DNA of 64,000 bases from Gammaproteobacteria bacterium (GTDB lineage Bacteria > Pseudomonadota > Gammaproteobacteria > Ga0077536): contig JADLGE010000064.1 in the NCBI GenBank assembly GCA_020849475.1, forward strand, positions 62,001 to 126,000, given 5' to 3'. Below the pieces are notes generated by a model that was not told where the DNA came from, did no database searches, and was given only the letters and a program-made list of their open reading frames with translations. Numbering within the stretch: position 1 is the first letter of the stretch; each line of letters opens with the position of its first letter. Positions 44,809-52,141 of the stretch are shown here, in pieces. The translations under genes and the position numbers were made by a program.

Positions 44809-46395
44809 ATGACCTCGGCCGCCGACCGTCGAAAGCCAGCGACGGTCGGTATTGGCTGGGCCTTGCCGCTCGGCGTGGTCAGCGCCGCGCTGCTGTTATG
44901 GGTGGCGGTCAAACCGACGCTGGCCGGCATCAATTCCGATGCCGCGGTGTACGTGCTGCTGGCCGACTGGCTGTCGCCCTGGCACGGCAGCGACATCGAC
45001 TTTGGCGCGCGCCTGTTCCAACACTATCCCTTTCCGCCGCTCTATCCGCTCTTGATGGCGGCGCTCGGTATCGGTAGCGGCACACCGGTGCAGGCTTATG
45101 CGCTCAATGCGCTGCTGCAGGCCTGGGCGGTGGTGGCCGCCGGCTGTTGGGCGCGGCGCGCAGGCTGCGATGTGGTCGGCGCGACGCTCGCCGCCGCGAC
45201 ACTGGCCCTGACGCCGATTGCCCTGTTCACCGCCATGGGTTTGTTCAGCGAACCCTTGTACCTCGCCTTTTCCATGACCGCGCTGGCCCTGCTGGCGTCA
45301 CCGCGAGCCGACACGCGCGAGTGGTACGGCGCCGGGCTGTTGTTAGGCGCCGCGGCCGTCACGCGCGGGGTCGGGTGGTTCGCGGTCGCCGCGCTGCTCG
45401 CATGCTGGCTGTGGCGCACGCGCGCGCGTGACGCACGCCTGACGCCGCTGCTCGCGCTCAGCGCACCGCTGGCGTGGATGGCGGTGAAAGCGCTTACGGG
45501 CTGGGGCGGCAGCTATACGCACAATCTGTTCGGCCAAGGCATCGCGCCGGTGCTGCTGGCGCTCGTCGAACAAGTGCCGACCAATCTGCGCGCCTTGGCC
45601 TATCACTTCGTGCGCTGCTTCGATTTTCTGGGCGGACGCCACAGCGCCATCCTGCTCACACTGTTGCTGGCGCCCGCCGGACTCATCTTGATTGAGCGAC
45701 TGCGCGCGGCTGCGCTCGACGCCTGGTATGGCCTGCTGTATTTCGGCGTCATCGTGATGTGGCCCTATCCCAATCATTTCGCGCGCTTTCTGCTGATTCT
45801 GCTGCCGCTGTTCGCGGCCTACGCAGCGCTCGGCCTGGTGCGCGTGGGGCGCATGCATGGCCCTGCCGCGTGGGCGCGCGCCGCGCCGGTCGTGGCCGCG
45901 GCGCTGCTGGCGCTGGTGGTGGCGCCGAGCGTGTTGCAGATAACGCTCGGCATCGCGAACGCCAGTGGTGACGATGAAAAAATCACGGCGCGCATGAGCA
46001 GTTGGTACGGCCACGACAGCCTGCGCGCAGCGCGCAGCGCCAGCGCCTTCTCGCTGCGCGTGCTGCAGGTGATGGGTGAACTCGGGGGACGGCTGCCCAA
46101 GGATGCCTGCGTCAGTTCAACCATGGCCGAGATGTTCATGTTGCATGGTCGCCGCTACAGCCGGCCACCGCCGAGTCAGCGTGATTCCCTCTCGACCTTG
46201 CGCGAGGCGCTCGGCGCGTGTCCCTATGTGCTCATGCTTGGCGCGACGGCCTTTCCCGCCGCCGATTTCCCGGCCTATTACCCGGCGAACCGGGTGCCAG
46301 ATGAACTCGAGGCGCTGCTCAAGGTGCCGCGCGATGCGACCCGTGCCGAAGGCCCGGCGCTGGCCGTCCTCGCGCGCTATCGCGCCCGCGAATAA
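44809..46395 (+). CDS. Polytopic membrane protein, GT-C glycosyltransferase-like
   Basis: A 528-residue integral membrane protein with roughly ten hydrophobic helices (for example WALPLGVVSAALLLWVAVK, VVAAGCWARRAG, LLFGVIVMWPYPNHFARFLLILLPLFAAYAALGL-like stretches). A conserved acidic residue in the first outer loop (INSDAAVYVLLADWL) and a soluble C-terminal domain fit the GT-C/ArnT-PMT plan, in which polyprenyl-phosphate sugars are used outside the membrane. It starts four bases after matB, which is odd for a metabolic cluster. It may be carried by read-through only. Confidence 0.55.
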   Translation: MTSAADRRKPATVGIGWALPLGVVSAALLLWVAVKPTLAGINSDAAVYVLLADWLSPWHGSDIDFGARLFQHYPFPPLYPLLMAALGIGSGTPVQAYALNALLQAWAVVAAGCWARRAGCDVVGATLAAATLALTPIALFTAMGLFSEPLYLAFSMTALALLASPRADTREWYGAGLLLGAAAVTRGVGWFAVAALLACWLWRTRARDARLTPLLALSAPLAWMAVKALTGWGGSYTHNLFGQGIAPVLLALVEQVPTNLRALAYHFVRCFDFLGGRHSAILLTLLLAPAGLILIERLRAAALDAWYGLLYFGVIVMWPYPNHFARFLLILLPLFAAYAALGLVRVGRMHGPAAWARAAPVVAAALLALVVAPSVLQITLGIANASGDDEKITARMSSWYGHDSLRAARSASAFSLRVLQVMGELGGRLPKDACVSSTMAEMFMLHGRRYSRPPPSQRDSLSTLREALGACPYVLMLGATAFPAADFPAYYPANRVPDELEALLKVPRDATRAEGPALAVLARYRARE

Positions 46396-46410
46396 TCGTG
46401 AGCGCGGCTC

Positions 46411-46416
46411 TATAAT
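46411..46416 (+). promoter_or_regulatory. Candidate -10 box (TATAAT) for the MaoC/CoA-lyase pair
   Basis: A perfect TATAAT in the 63-base gap after the membrane-protein gene, ending 42 bases before ATG 46459. The -35 position (46388-46393) is not a match, so this may need an activator. Confidence 0.45.
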
Positions 46417-46458
46417 GCGCGCACATTCACCAGCACTTTCAAACGAGGGGACGACAGC

Positions 46459-46914
46459 ATGGCGGGTCTTTATTTCGAAGAATTTCAGGTCGGACAGATT
46501 TTCAAGCACGCGATCCATCGCACGCTCACCGAGACCGACAACGTGCTGTTCACGGCAATGACCCACAATCCGGCGCGCCTGCATCTGGACGAAGAGTATT
46601 GCCGTAACGAGACCGAGTTCGGTCAGCGCATCGTCAACAGTGCCTTCACGCTGGCACTCATGGTCGGCATCAGTGTGCACGACACCACGCTCGGCACCAC
46701 CGTCGCCAATCTCGGCTGGGATGAAGTGCGTTTCCCGGCGCCGCTGTTTCACGGCGACACCATCCGCGTCGAATCGGAAGTGCTGGAACTGCGCGAAAGC
46801 AAATCCCGCCCGCAGAACGGCGTGGTGATATTTGCGCACCGCGCCTACAACCAGAAGAACCAGTTGGTGGCGGTGTGCAAGCGCTCCGGCCTCATGCTGA
46901 GGAAGCCGAAATGA
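46459..46914 (+). CDS. MaoC-family (hot-dog) enoyl-CoA hydratase
   Basis: A 151-residue hot-dog protein. GLYFEEFQVGQIFKHAIHRTLTETDNVLFTAMTHNPARLHLDEEYCR carries the hydratase-2 motif: Asp in TETDN, Asn/Pro in THNPARLH and His before the long helix. The gene overlaps the CoA-ester lyase by ATGA. The pairing of a MaoC hydratase with a CitE/Mcl-like lyase is seen in the ethylmalonyl-CoA and methylaspartate pathways (mesaconyl-CoA hydratase plus beta-methylmalyl-CoA lyase) and in itaconate catabolism, so one of those roles is plausible. Confidence 0.85.
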   Translation: MAGLYFEEFQVGQIFKHAIHRTLTETDNVLFTAMTHNPARLHLDEEYCRNETEFGQRIVNSAFTLALMVGISVHDTTLGTTVANLGWDEVRFPAPLFHGDTIRVESEVLELRESKSRPQNGVVIFAHRAYNQKNQLVAVCKRSGLMLRKPK

Positions 46915-47792
46915 GCCTGCGTTCGCTGCTGTTCGCGCCCGGCGACAGCGATAAAAAAATGGCCAAGGCGTCGGACAGCGGCGCCGACTGCGTGATTCTC
47001 GATCTGGAAGACTCGGTGGCCGCCAGCCGCAAGCCCATCGCGCGCGAGATGGTGCGTGAGTTTCTGAAAGCCGGCACCAATCCCAATGTCGAGTTCTGGG
47101 TGCGCTGCAATCCGCTCGACGGCCCCTATGTCCTGCACGACATCGCGGCGGTCGCGGCGGCCGCGCCCAAGGGCATCATCCTGCCCAAGACCAATGGTGC
47201 GGAAGACATCGTCACGGTCGCGCGTTTTCTCGACGTGCTCGAAGCGGAGCACGGCCTTGCCGCCGGCAGCATCGGCATCCTGCCGGTAGCCACCGAGACC
47301 GCCGCCGCGCCTTTTGGCCTCGGCAGTTACAACAAGCACACGCCGCGCCTGCGCGGTCTGACCTGGGGCGCTGAAGATCTGGGCGCAGCCGTGGGCGCGA
47401 GTTCCAATCTCGAAGCCAATGGTCAATGGACCTCGCCGTTCGTGTTGGTGCGTGCGCTGTGCCTGTTCGCGGCCCACGCCGCGGGAGTGCAGGCGGTCGA
47501 CACGGTGATGGCGGACTTCCGCGATCTGGCCGGTCTCGAGCGCGTGTGCAATGAAGCGCGTCGCGATGGCTTCACCGGCAAGATTGCCATTCATCCGGCC
47601 CAGGTGCCGGTCATCAACCAGGCCTTCAGCCCGAGCGACGCCGAAGTGGCGCATGCACGCGCGGTGCTTGACCTGTTTGCCGCCAATCCCGATGCCGGCA
47701 CACTGCAACTCGATGGCAAGATGATAGACAAGCCCCATGAAGTGCAGGCCCAGCGCATCATCGCCATGGCCGAGCGCCTCAAGGCACGCTGA
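46911..47792 (+). CDS. CoA-ester lyase (HpcH/HpaI, citrate lyase beta family)
   Basis: A 293-residue Mg-dependent lyase: SLRSLLFAPGDSDKKMAKASDSGADCVILDLEDSVAASRKPIAR, then the Glu-Asp metal ligands in GLTWGAEDLGAAVG, and the C-terminal IHPAQVPVINQAF segment. Members cleave malyl-CoA, beta-methylmalyl-CoA or citramalyl-CoA into an acyl-CoA and glyoxylate or pyruvate. Translation is coupled to the MaoC gene. With a likely mesaconyl-type hydratase beside it, (beta-methyl)malyl-CoA or citramalyl-CoA are the best guesses. Confidence 0.85.
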   Translation: MSLRSLLFAPGDSDKKMAKASDSGADCVILDLEDSVAASRKPIAREMVREFLKAGTNPNVEFWVRCNPLDGPYVLHDIAAVAAAAPKGIILPKTNGAEDIVTVARFLDVLEAEHGLAAGSIGILPVATETAAAPFGLGSYNKHTPRLRGLTWGAEDLGAAVGASSNLEANGQWTSPFVLVRALCLFAAHAAGVQAVDTVMADFRDLAGLERVCNEARRDGFTGKIAIHPAQVPVINQAFSPSDAEVAHARAVLDLFAANPDAGTLQLDGKMIDKPHEVQAQRIIAMAERLKAR

Positions 47793-47877
47793 GCACGCTG
47801 CGCGGGTTGCGATGAAGCAGCCCGCGCCCGCCGTGCGTCATGCATCCACCCCCCCTGCGTCAGCGGAGCATCACCCC

Positions 47878-48750
47878 ATGAACAGTTGGTCCCAGCAAAA
47901 AAAATTCGTCACTGTTGACGGTCGGCGTATGGCCTACGTCGAAATGGGCAGTGGCCGTCCCATCGTGTTCCAGCATGGCAACCCGACTTCGTCCTATCTG
48001 TGGCGCAACATCCTGCCCAAGTTGGCGGACCTTGGTCGCTGCATCGCCATCGATCTGATTGGCATGGGCGACTCGGACAAGCTGCCGGACTCCGGTCCCG
48101 GGCGCTATACGTTCGCCGAGCAGAGCCATTATCTCGACGGCGCATTTCAAGCTATCGGCATCGAACGCGACGTGGTGTTGGTGCTGCACGACTGGGGTTC
48201 GGCGCTGGGCTTCGACTGGATGCGCCGTCATGCGGGTGCGGCCGCCGCGGTCGCGCACATGGAAGGCATCGTCAAACCGCTGCGTTGGGACGAATGGCCG
48301 GCGGCCGCCACCGAAATCTTTCGCGCGTTCCGTTCGGAGGCGGGCGAGGATCTGGTGCTGGCCAAGAACGTGTTCGTTGAAAACGTGCTGCCGAAGTCCA
48401 TCCTGCGCCCCTTGAGCGAAGAAGAGATGGACGCCTATCGCGCACCGTTTCGCAACGCTGGCGAAGATCGCCGGCCGACGCTCACCTGGCCGCGCCAGAT
48501 CCCGCTCGCCAATCAGCCGGCCGAGGTCTGCGCGCTGGTCGATGCCTATGGCGCGTATCTCAAGACTGCAACGATGCCCAAGCTTTTCATCAGCGCCACA
48601 CCCGGCATGATCATGAACGGCGCACCGGCCGAGGTCGCGCGCAGTTGGCCGAACACCACCGAGGTGACGGTCAAGGGCCTGCACTTCATCCAGGAAGATT
48701 CTCCGGACGACATCGCCACCGCGTTACGCGATTGGCTGAAGACGTTCTGA
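47878..48750 (+). CDS. Haloalkane dehalogenase (LinB/HLD-II-like)
   Basis: A 290-residue alpha/beta hydrolase that follows LinB of Sphingobium almost step by step. All five functional residues are present: Asn35 (FQHGNPTSSYLWRN) and Trp106 for halide binding, nucleophile Asp105 (LHDWGSALGFDW), acid Glu129 (AHMEGIV) and base His269 (GLHFIQEDSP). It should replace a halogen on an alkane carbon with hydroxyl. ATG 47878 is preferred; upstream in-frame sequence has no homology. No signal peptide. Next gene: a FlK-like thioesterase 25 bases downstream. Confidence 0.9.
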   Translation: MNSWSQQKKFVTVDGRRMAYVEMGSGRPIVFQHGNPTSSYLWRNILPKLADLGRCIAIDLIGMGDSDKLPDSGPGRYTFAEQSHYLDGAFQAIGIERDVVLVLHDWGSALGFDWMRRHAGAAAAVAHMEGIVKPLRWDEWPAAATEIFRAFRSEAGEDLVLAKNVFVENVLPKSILRPLSEEEMDAYRAPFRNAGEDRRPTLTWPRQIPLANQPAEVCALVDAYGAYLKTATMPKLFISATPGMIMNGAPAEVARSWPNTTEVTVKGLHFIQEDSPDDIATALRDWLKTF

Positions 48751-48775
48751 CCCACATTCGCGACCCAAGGCCACC

Positions 48776-49195
48776 ATGGATTTAACCACGCTCATCCCGC
48801 TCTCCACCGAAGCCCGCCGCGAGGTCGTGGTCAGTTTTGAATTGACGGTGGCCCATGCCTATCCGAGTCTGCCGGCGGTCTACGCCTCGCCGCAGATGAT
48901 CATGCTCATGGAAATGGCCTGCGCCGACGCCATCGCGCCGCTGCTGCCGGCCGGCTGGGTGTCGGTTGGCACGCATGTCGACGTCAAACATCTGGCGGCC
49001 ACACCGGTGGGCATGACGGTGACCGCCACCGCGCGGGTCATCGAAGTCAGCGCGCGCAGTGTGCGCTTCGCGGTCAGCGCCCATGACGGCATGGACTTGA
49101 TAGGCGAAGGTTTTCACGAGCGTGCGCCGGTGGCCTTGAGCCGCTTTGAAGAAGGCGTCGCGCGCAAGACCGCCAAGCTTGGAGGACAGCCATGA
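48776..49195 (+). CDS. Hot-dog thioesterase, fluoroacetyl-CoA thioesterase (FlK)-like
   Basis: A 139-residue hot-dog thioesterase. From memory it parallels Streptomyces cattleya FlK: YASPQMIMLMEMACADAI, GTHVDVKHLAATPVGMTVT, VSAHDGMDLIGEGFHER. The FlK triad Thr42-Glu50-His76 appears as Ser38-Glu46-His72. It overlaps panB by ATGA. Many bacterial FlK homologues act on ordinary acyl-CoAs, so fluoro-specificity is not implied, but it is adjacent to a dehalogenase gene. Confidence 0.78.
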   Translation: MDLTTLIPLSTEARREVVVSFELTVAHAYPSLPAVYASPQMIMLMEMACADAIAPLLPAGWVSVGTHVDVKHLAATPVGMTVTATARVIEVSARSVRFAVSAHDGMDLIGEGFHERAPVALSRFEEGVARKTAKLGGQP

Positions 49196-50010
49196 GTCAG
49201 CATCACGAAGTGGCGGGACACGTCACGACCCGCAGCCTGCGCCAGATGAAAGTCGATGGCGAAAAGATCGCAAGCCTCACCGCCTACGACGCTTCGTTTG
49301 CGCGGGTGCTCGATGAAGCCGGTATCGATTTCATCCTGGTCGGCGACTCGCTGGGCATGGTCGTGCAGGGGCACACCACCACCATCCCGGTCACCATGGA
49401 CGAAATGGTCTATCACACGCGCCTGGTGTCACGCGGCATCAAGCGCGCGTTGTTGATGGCGGACATGCCGTTCATGAGTTACGCCTCGGGCGAAGCCTGT
49501 TTACGCAATGCCGCGCGGCTCATGAAGGAAGGCGGCGCGGAGATGGTCAAGCTCGAGTGGGGAGAACTCGAAATCGACATGGTCGCGCGCCTCACTGAAT
49601 GCGGCATCCCGGTGTGCGCGCATCTCGGCCTGACGCCGCAGGCCGTACACAAGTTTGGCGGCTACCGCGTGCAAGGCCGCGAAGAAGCGGCAGCGCGCAA
49701 GATGAAGGAAGACGCACTGGCGCTCGAGCAGGCGGGCGCCGACGTGCTGTTGCTGGAATGCGTGCCGACCGCGCTCGCCGCCGAGATCACCGCCGCCGCC
49801 GCGGTGCCGGTGATCGGCATCGGCGCCGGGCCGCAGGTGGACGGGCAGATCCTGGTGCTCTACGACATCCTCGACATCGCGCCCGGCAAGCGCACGCGCT
49901 TTTCCAAGAACTACATGGTTGGCGCCGATTCCATCCACGTCGCCATCGGCAACTACGTGCGTGAGGTGAAGACGGTGAGTTTTCCCGCCGCCGAACACGC
50001 TTTCACCTGA
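49192..50010 (+). CDS. panB: 3-methyl-2-oxobutanoate hydroxymethyltransferase
   Basis: A 272-residue PanB, first committed step to pantothenate (and so CoA): ketopantoate from 2-oxoisovalerate and methylenetetrahydrofolate. Visible landmarks: LTAYDASFARVLDEAGIDFILVGDSLGMVVQGH (metal-binding Asp), MADMPFMSY, GLTPQAVHKFGGYRVQG, and VIGIGAGPQVDGQILVLYDI. Length is normal. It overlaps the thioesterase. No panC or panD is beside it. It sits here with CoA-thioester genes, perhaps as a second, pathway-linked copy. Confidence 0.93.
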   Translation: MSQHHEVAGHVTTRSLRQMKVDGEKIASLTAYDASFARVLDEAGIDFILVGDSLGMVVQGHTTTIPVTMDEMVYHTRLVSRGIKRALLMADMPFMSYASGEACLRNAARLMKEGGAEMVKLEWGELEIDMVARLTECGIPVCAHLGLTPQAVHKFGGYRVQGREEAAARKMKEDALALEQAGADVLLLECVPTALAAEITAAAAVPVIGIGAGPQVDGQILVLYDILDIAPGKRTRFSKNYMVGADSIHVAIGNYVREVKTVSFPAAEHAFT

Positions 50011-50019
50011 GCGCCAGGC

Positions 50020-50874
50020 ATGGATCCCGCACTCACGCGCCTGGTGCAAGGCCTCGCCCTCGAACGACTCGAAGAAAATCTCTTTCGCGGCGCCGTCAGC
50101 GACACGCATCTGAAGCGGGTCTACGGCGGCAAGGTGCTGGGCGAAGCCATCAAGGCCGCGCAGTCGACGGTCGACGGCCGCGACGTGCATTCCATCCATT
50201 GCTATTTTCTGCGTGAGGCCGATTCGCAGAATCCGGTCATCTATGAAGTCGAGCGCAGCCGTGATGGCCGTGCGTTCGCCGCGCGACGTGTGACCGCGAT
50301 TCAATACGGGCGGCCGATATTTACGCTCGAAGCGTCTTTCCAGGTGCGCGAAGACGGCATTGAATACCAGGCCGCCGCGCCTGTCGTGCCGCGACCGGAA
50401 GAACTGGCGCGCGTGTCATTCGACGAACTGAACATGCAGGGCGCATCGCCCAAGGTGCAGCGCATTGCCAACATCGCCGCGCCGTTTGAACTGCGCCCCA
50501 TCGATGCCTATTTCAGCGACCCGGCCAAGGGCACGCCACCATTGCGGCGCGTGTGGCTGCGCACGGTCGCGGCCTTGCCGGACGATCCGCAACTGCATCG
50601 CGCCATCCTGGCCTATCTGTCCGACTACGGGCTCATCACCACCTTGCTCATGCCACAAGGGTTGCGCGTGCTGACCGAAAATATTTTTCTTGCCAGTCTC
50701 GACCATGCGATGTGGTTTCATCGCGCTTTCAAGATGGACCAGTGGTTGCTGTATGTCTGCGAGGGTGTGACTTCGTCGGGCGCGCGCGGTCTGGCGCGCG
50801 GCAGCTTCTACGATCTCGACGGCCGGCTGGTGGTCTCGGTCGCGCAGGAAGGTCTGATTCGCGTGATCTCGTGA
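50020..50874 (+). CDS. tesB: Acyl-CoA thioesterase II
   Basis: A 284-residue double hot-dog thioesterase. YGGKVLGEAIKAAQSTV and VHSIHCYFLREADSQNPVIYEVERSRDGRAFAARRV make up the first domain; the second ends with LDHAMWFHRAFKMDQWLLYVCEGVTSSGARGLARGSFYDLDGRLVVSVAQEGLIR, with the Asp-Gln-Ser/Thr active-site residues near DHAMWFH and the QEGL end. It hydrolyses medium and long acyl-CoAs. It starts nine bases after panB. Confidence 0.92.
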   Translation: MDPALTRLVQGLALERLEENLFRGAVSDTHLKRVYGGKVLGEAIKAAQSTVDGRDVHSIHCYFLREADSQNPVIYEVERSRDGRAFAARRVTAIQYGRPIFTLEASFQVREDGIEYQAAAPVVPRPEELARVSFDELNMQGASPKVQRIANIAAPFELRPIDAYFSDPAKGTPPLRRVWLRTVAALPDDPQLHRAILAYLSDYGLITTLLMPQGLRVLTENIFLASLDHAMWFHRAFKMDQWLLYVCEGVTSSGARGLARGSFYDLDGRLVVSVAQEGLIRVIS

Positions 50875-50921
50875 CTGCGTGAAGATCGCTCTATTCGCTT
50901 TCGATCTGGAGAAACTCGACC

Positions 50922-51263
50922 ATGAGTGCTTTACCACCCTGTCCCCAATGCAATTCCGAATTCAGCTATCAAGACGGCAATAATCTCGTGTGCCCCGAAT
51001 GTGCACACGAGTGGTCACCCGATGCACCAACGTCAAGCAGCGACGAGGTGCGCGTATTCAAGGATGCCTTCGGCAATACGCTGGTCGACGGCGACGCGGT
51101 GACGGTCATCAAGGATTTGAAAGTGAAGGGCTCGTCGTCGGTCGTGAAAGTTGGCACCAAGGTCAGGAACATCCGCCTGGTCGATGGCGATCACGATATC
51201 GACTGCAAGATAGACGGTATCGGTGCGATGAAATTGAAAAGTGAGTTCGTCAAGAAGGCTTGA
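50922..51263 (+). CDS. yjdM: YjdM/PhnA-family zinc-ribbon protein
   Basis: A 113-residue protein: an N-terminal zinc ribbon ([16 protein letters not shown]) and the conserved PhnA domain ([63 protein letters not shown]). Function in the cell is not firmly known; the old link to phosphonoacetate hydrolysis is not supported for this family. Its A+T content is higher than that of its neighbours. It is probably a housekeeping gene. Confidence 0.92.
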   Translation: MSALPPCPQCNSEFSYQDGNNLVCPECAHEWSPDAPTSSSDEVRVFKDAFGNTLVDGDAVTVIKDLKVKGSSSVVKVGTKVRNIRLVDGDHDIDCKIDGIGAMKLKSEFVKKA

Positions 51264-51601
51264 CCGCTAGATCCGCTCACATGCTCGCCGCAGCGTTGAC
51301 ACATTTTTTTGCGCAGCCGATCACACGCACACTCCGCGCGTCAGAGCTCCCACGCGTTTTGTGACCCACGCACGCCGCGAATTTTGCGTGGCGTCGAGAT
51401 CCCGACCATTTCGCCACGCTTCGTGTCAAAGCTGTGACACACGCCCAGAAAGGGGTAGGGGCTGCCGTGCCGGCCGTACCGTGCCCTTTGCTATAGTCGA
51501 CCTCAGGTAGAAGAGCGGTAAAAAAAGTCGCTCTGAAGCTGAAACGCGGCTCAGGAAGTTACCGCGCTGTTTGTTGATTAGTGTTTGTAAGGATGATGGT
51601 T
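51264..51601. promoter_or_regulatory. Regulatory region upstream of the second VPLPA-CTERM gene
   Basis: 338 bases without a gene. It contains a perfect inverted repeat GTGTCA (51423-51428) / TGACAC (51435-51440), a TATAGT hexamer (51492-51497) that could be a -10, and in the leader a hairpin AGAGCG (51512-51517) / CGCTCT (51529-51534) with an A-rich loop. The leader would be about 100 bases. No sigma-54 box fits the required spacing. Confidence 0.45.
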
Positions 51602-52063
51602 ATGAAACTTTTAAGTAAGTACTCGATGATCAGTGCGCTGCTGGTGCTGCTGACCTTCAGCATGGGCTCTCAAGCCCAGGTTGTGGACAGCGGTTTCAAG
51701 GCGGGTAGCTGGGCTGACAGCGGCAATATCACGCTGGCTGCAGGCAACTACACCCTTGAATTGCTGGCAGTGGCATTTTCCGATCCGGCTGGTCCGTTCG
51801 TGTTCGGTCTGAAGGGTGCCTCGGAGCCGCTCTACAAGGTGACTTTGGCCACCGAAGGGTTCGTCTCCCAGGTGTTCTCCCTGGCCGGCGGCACTTACCA
51901 CTGGCTGGTCGGTGGCAATGGTGGCGACTTCGGCACGGGCTTCACCGCTTCGGTGAATGCCGCGCCGGTGCCGCTGCCGTCGTCGGTCATCATGATTGGT
52001 AGCGCGCTGGCCGCCATGGTCAGCATCGGTCGTCGCGGCGCAAGCCGTCGCGCCCGTGGCTAA
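51602..52063 (+). CDS. Small secreted VPLPA-CTERM-type protein
   Basis: A 153-residue exported protein: signal peptide MKLLSKYSMISALLVLLTFSMGSQAQ, a beta-rich body with a GNYTLELLAVAFSD segment, and a C-terminal sorting signal VPLPSSVIMIG, hydrophobic stretch SALAAMVSIG and basic tail RRGASRRARG. ATG 51602 with AAGGA about eight bases upstream is chosen over ATGs at 51593 and 51596. It is the second exosortase-type substrate in the window, so the genome must carry an exosortase elsewhere. A lower G+C upstream region and a long leader suggest strong regulation. Confidence 0.8.
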   Translation: MKLLSKYSMISALLVLLTFSMGSQAQVVDSGFKAGSWADSGNITLAAGNYTLELLAVAFSDPAGPFVFGLKGASEPLYKVTLATEGFVSQVFSLAGGTYHWLVGGNGGDFGTGFTASVNAAPVPLPSSVIMIGSALAAMVSIGRRGASRRARG

Positions 52064-52087
52064 GCAGTCAGACTGACTTGCCTTCTC

Positions 52088-52119
52088 GGCGTCGTCCGTT
52101 CCCCGGAATGGGCGGCGCC
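52088..52119. terminator. Hairpin between the VPLPA-CTERM gene and the convergent GGDEF/EAL gene
   Basis: GGCGTCGTCC (52088-52097) pairs with GGGCGGCGCC (52110-52119): ten pairs, two of them G-T, loop of 12. It lies 24 bases after one stop and 22 bases before the other. Confidence 0.5.
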
Positions 52120-52141
52120 GATTAACCCCGTCTCCCGCGCT

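Noticed and set aside
48776-49195. Calling the thioesterase a true fluoroacetyl-CoA thioesterase
   Set aside because: The catalytic Thr is Ser and many homologues are not fluoro-specific; only FlK-like is justified.
51471-51497. Sigma-54 promoter before the small VPLPA-CTERM gene
   Set aside because: A TTGC is present, but the GG of the -24 element is not at the required distance; TACCGTG stands where TGGCACG should be.
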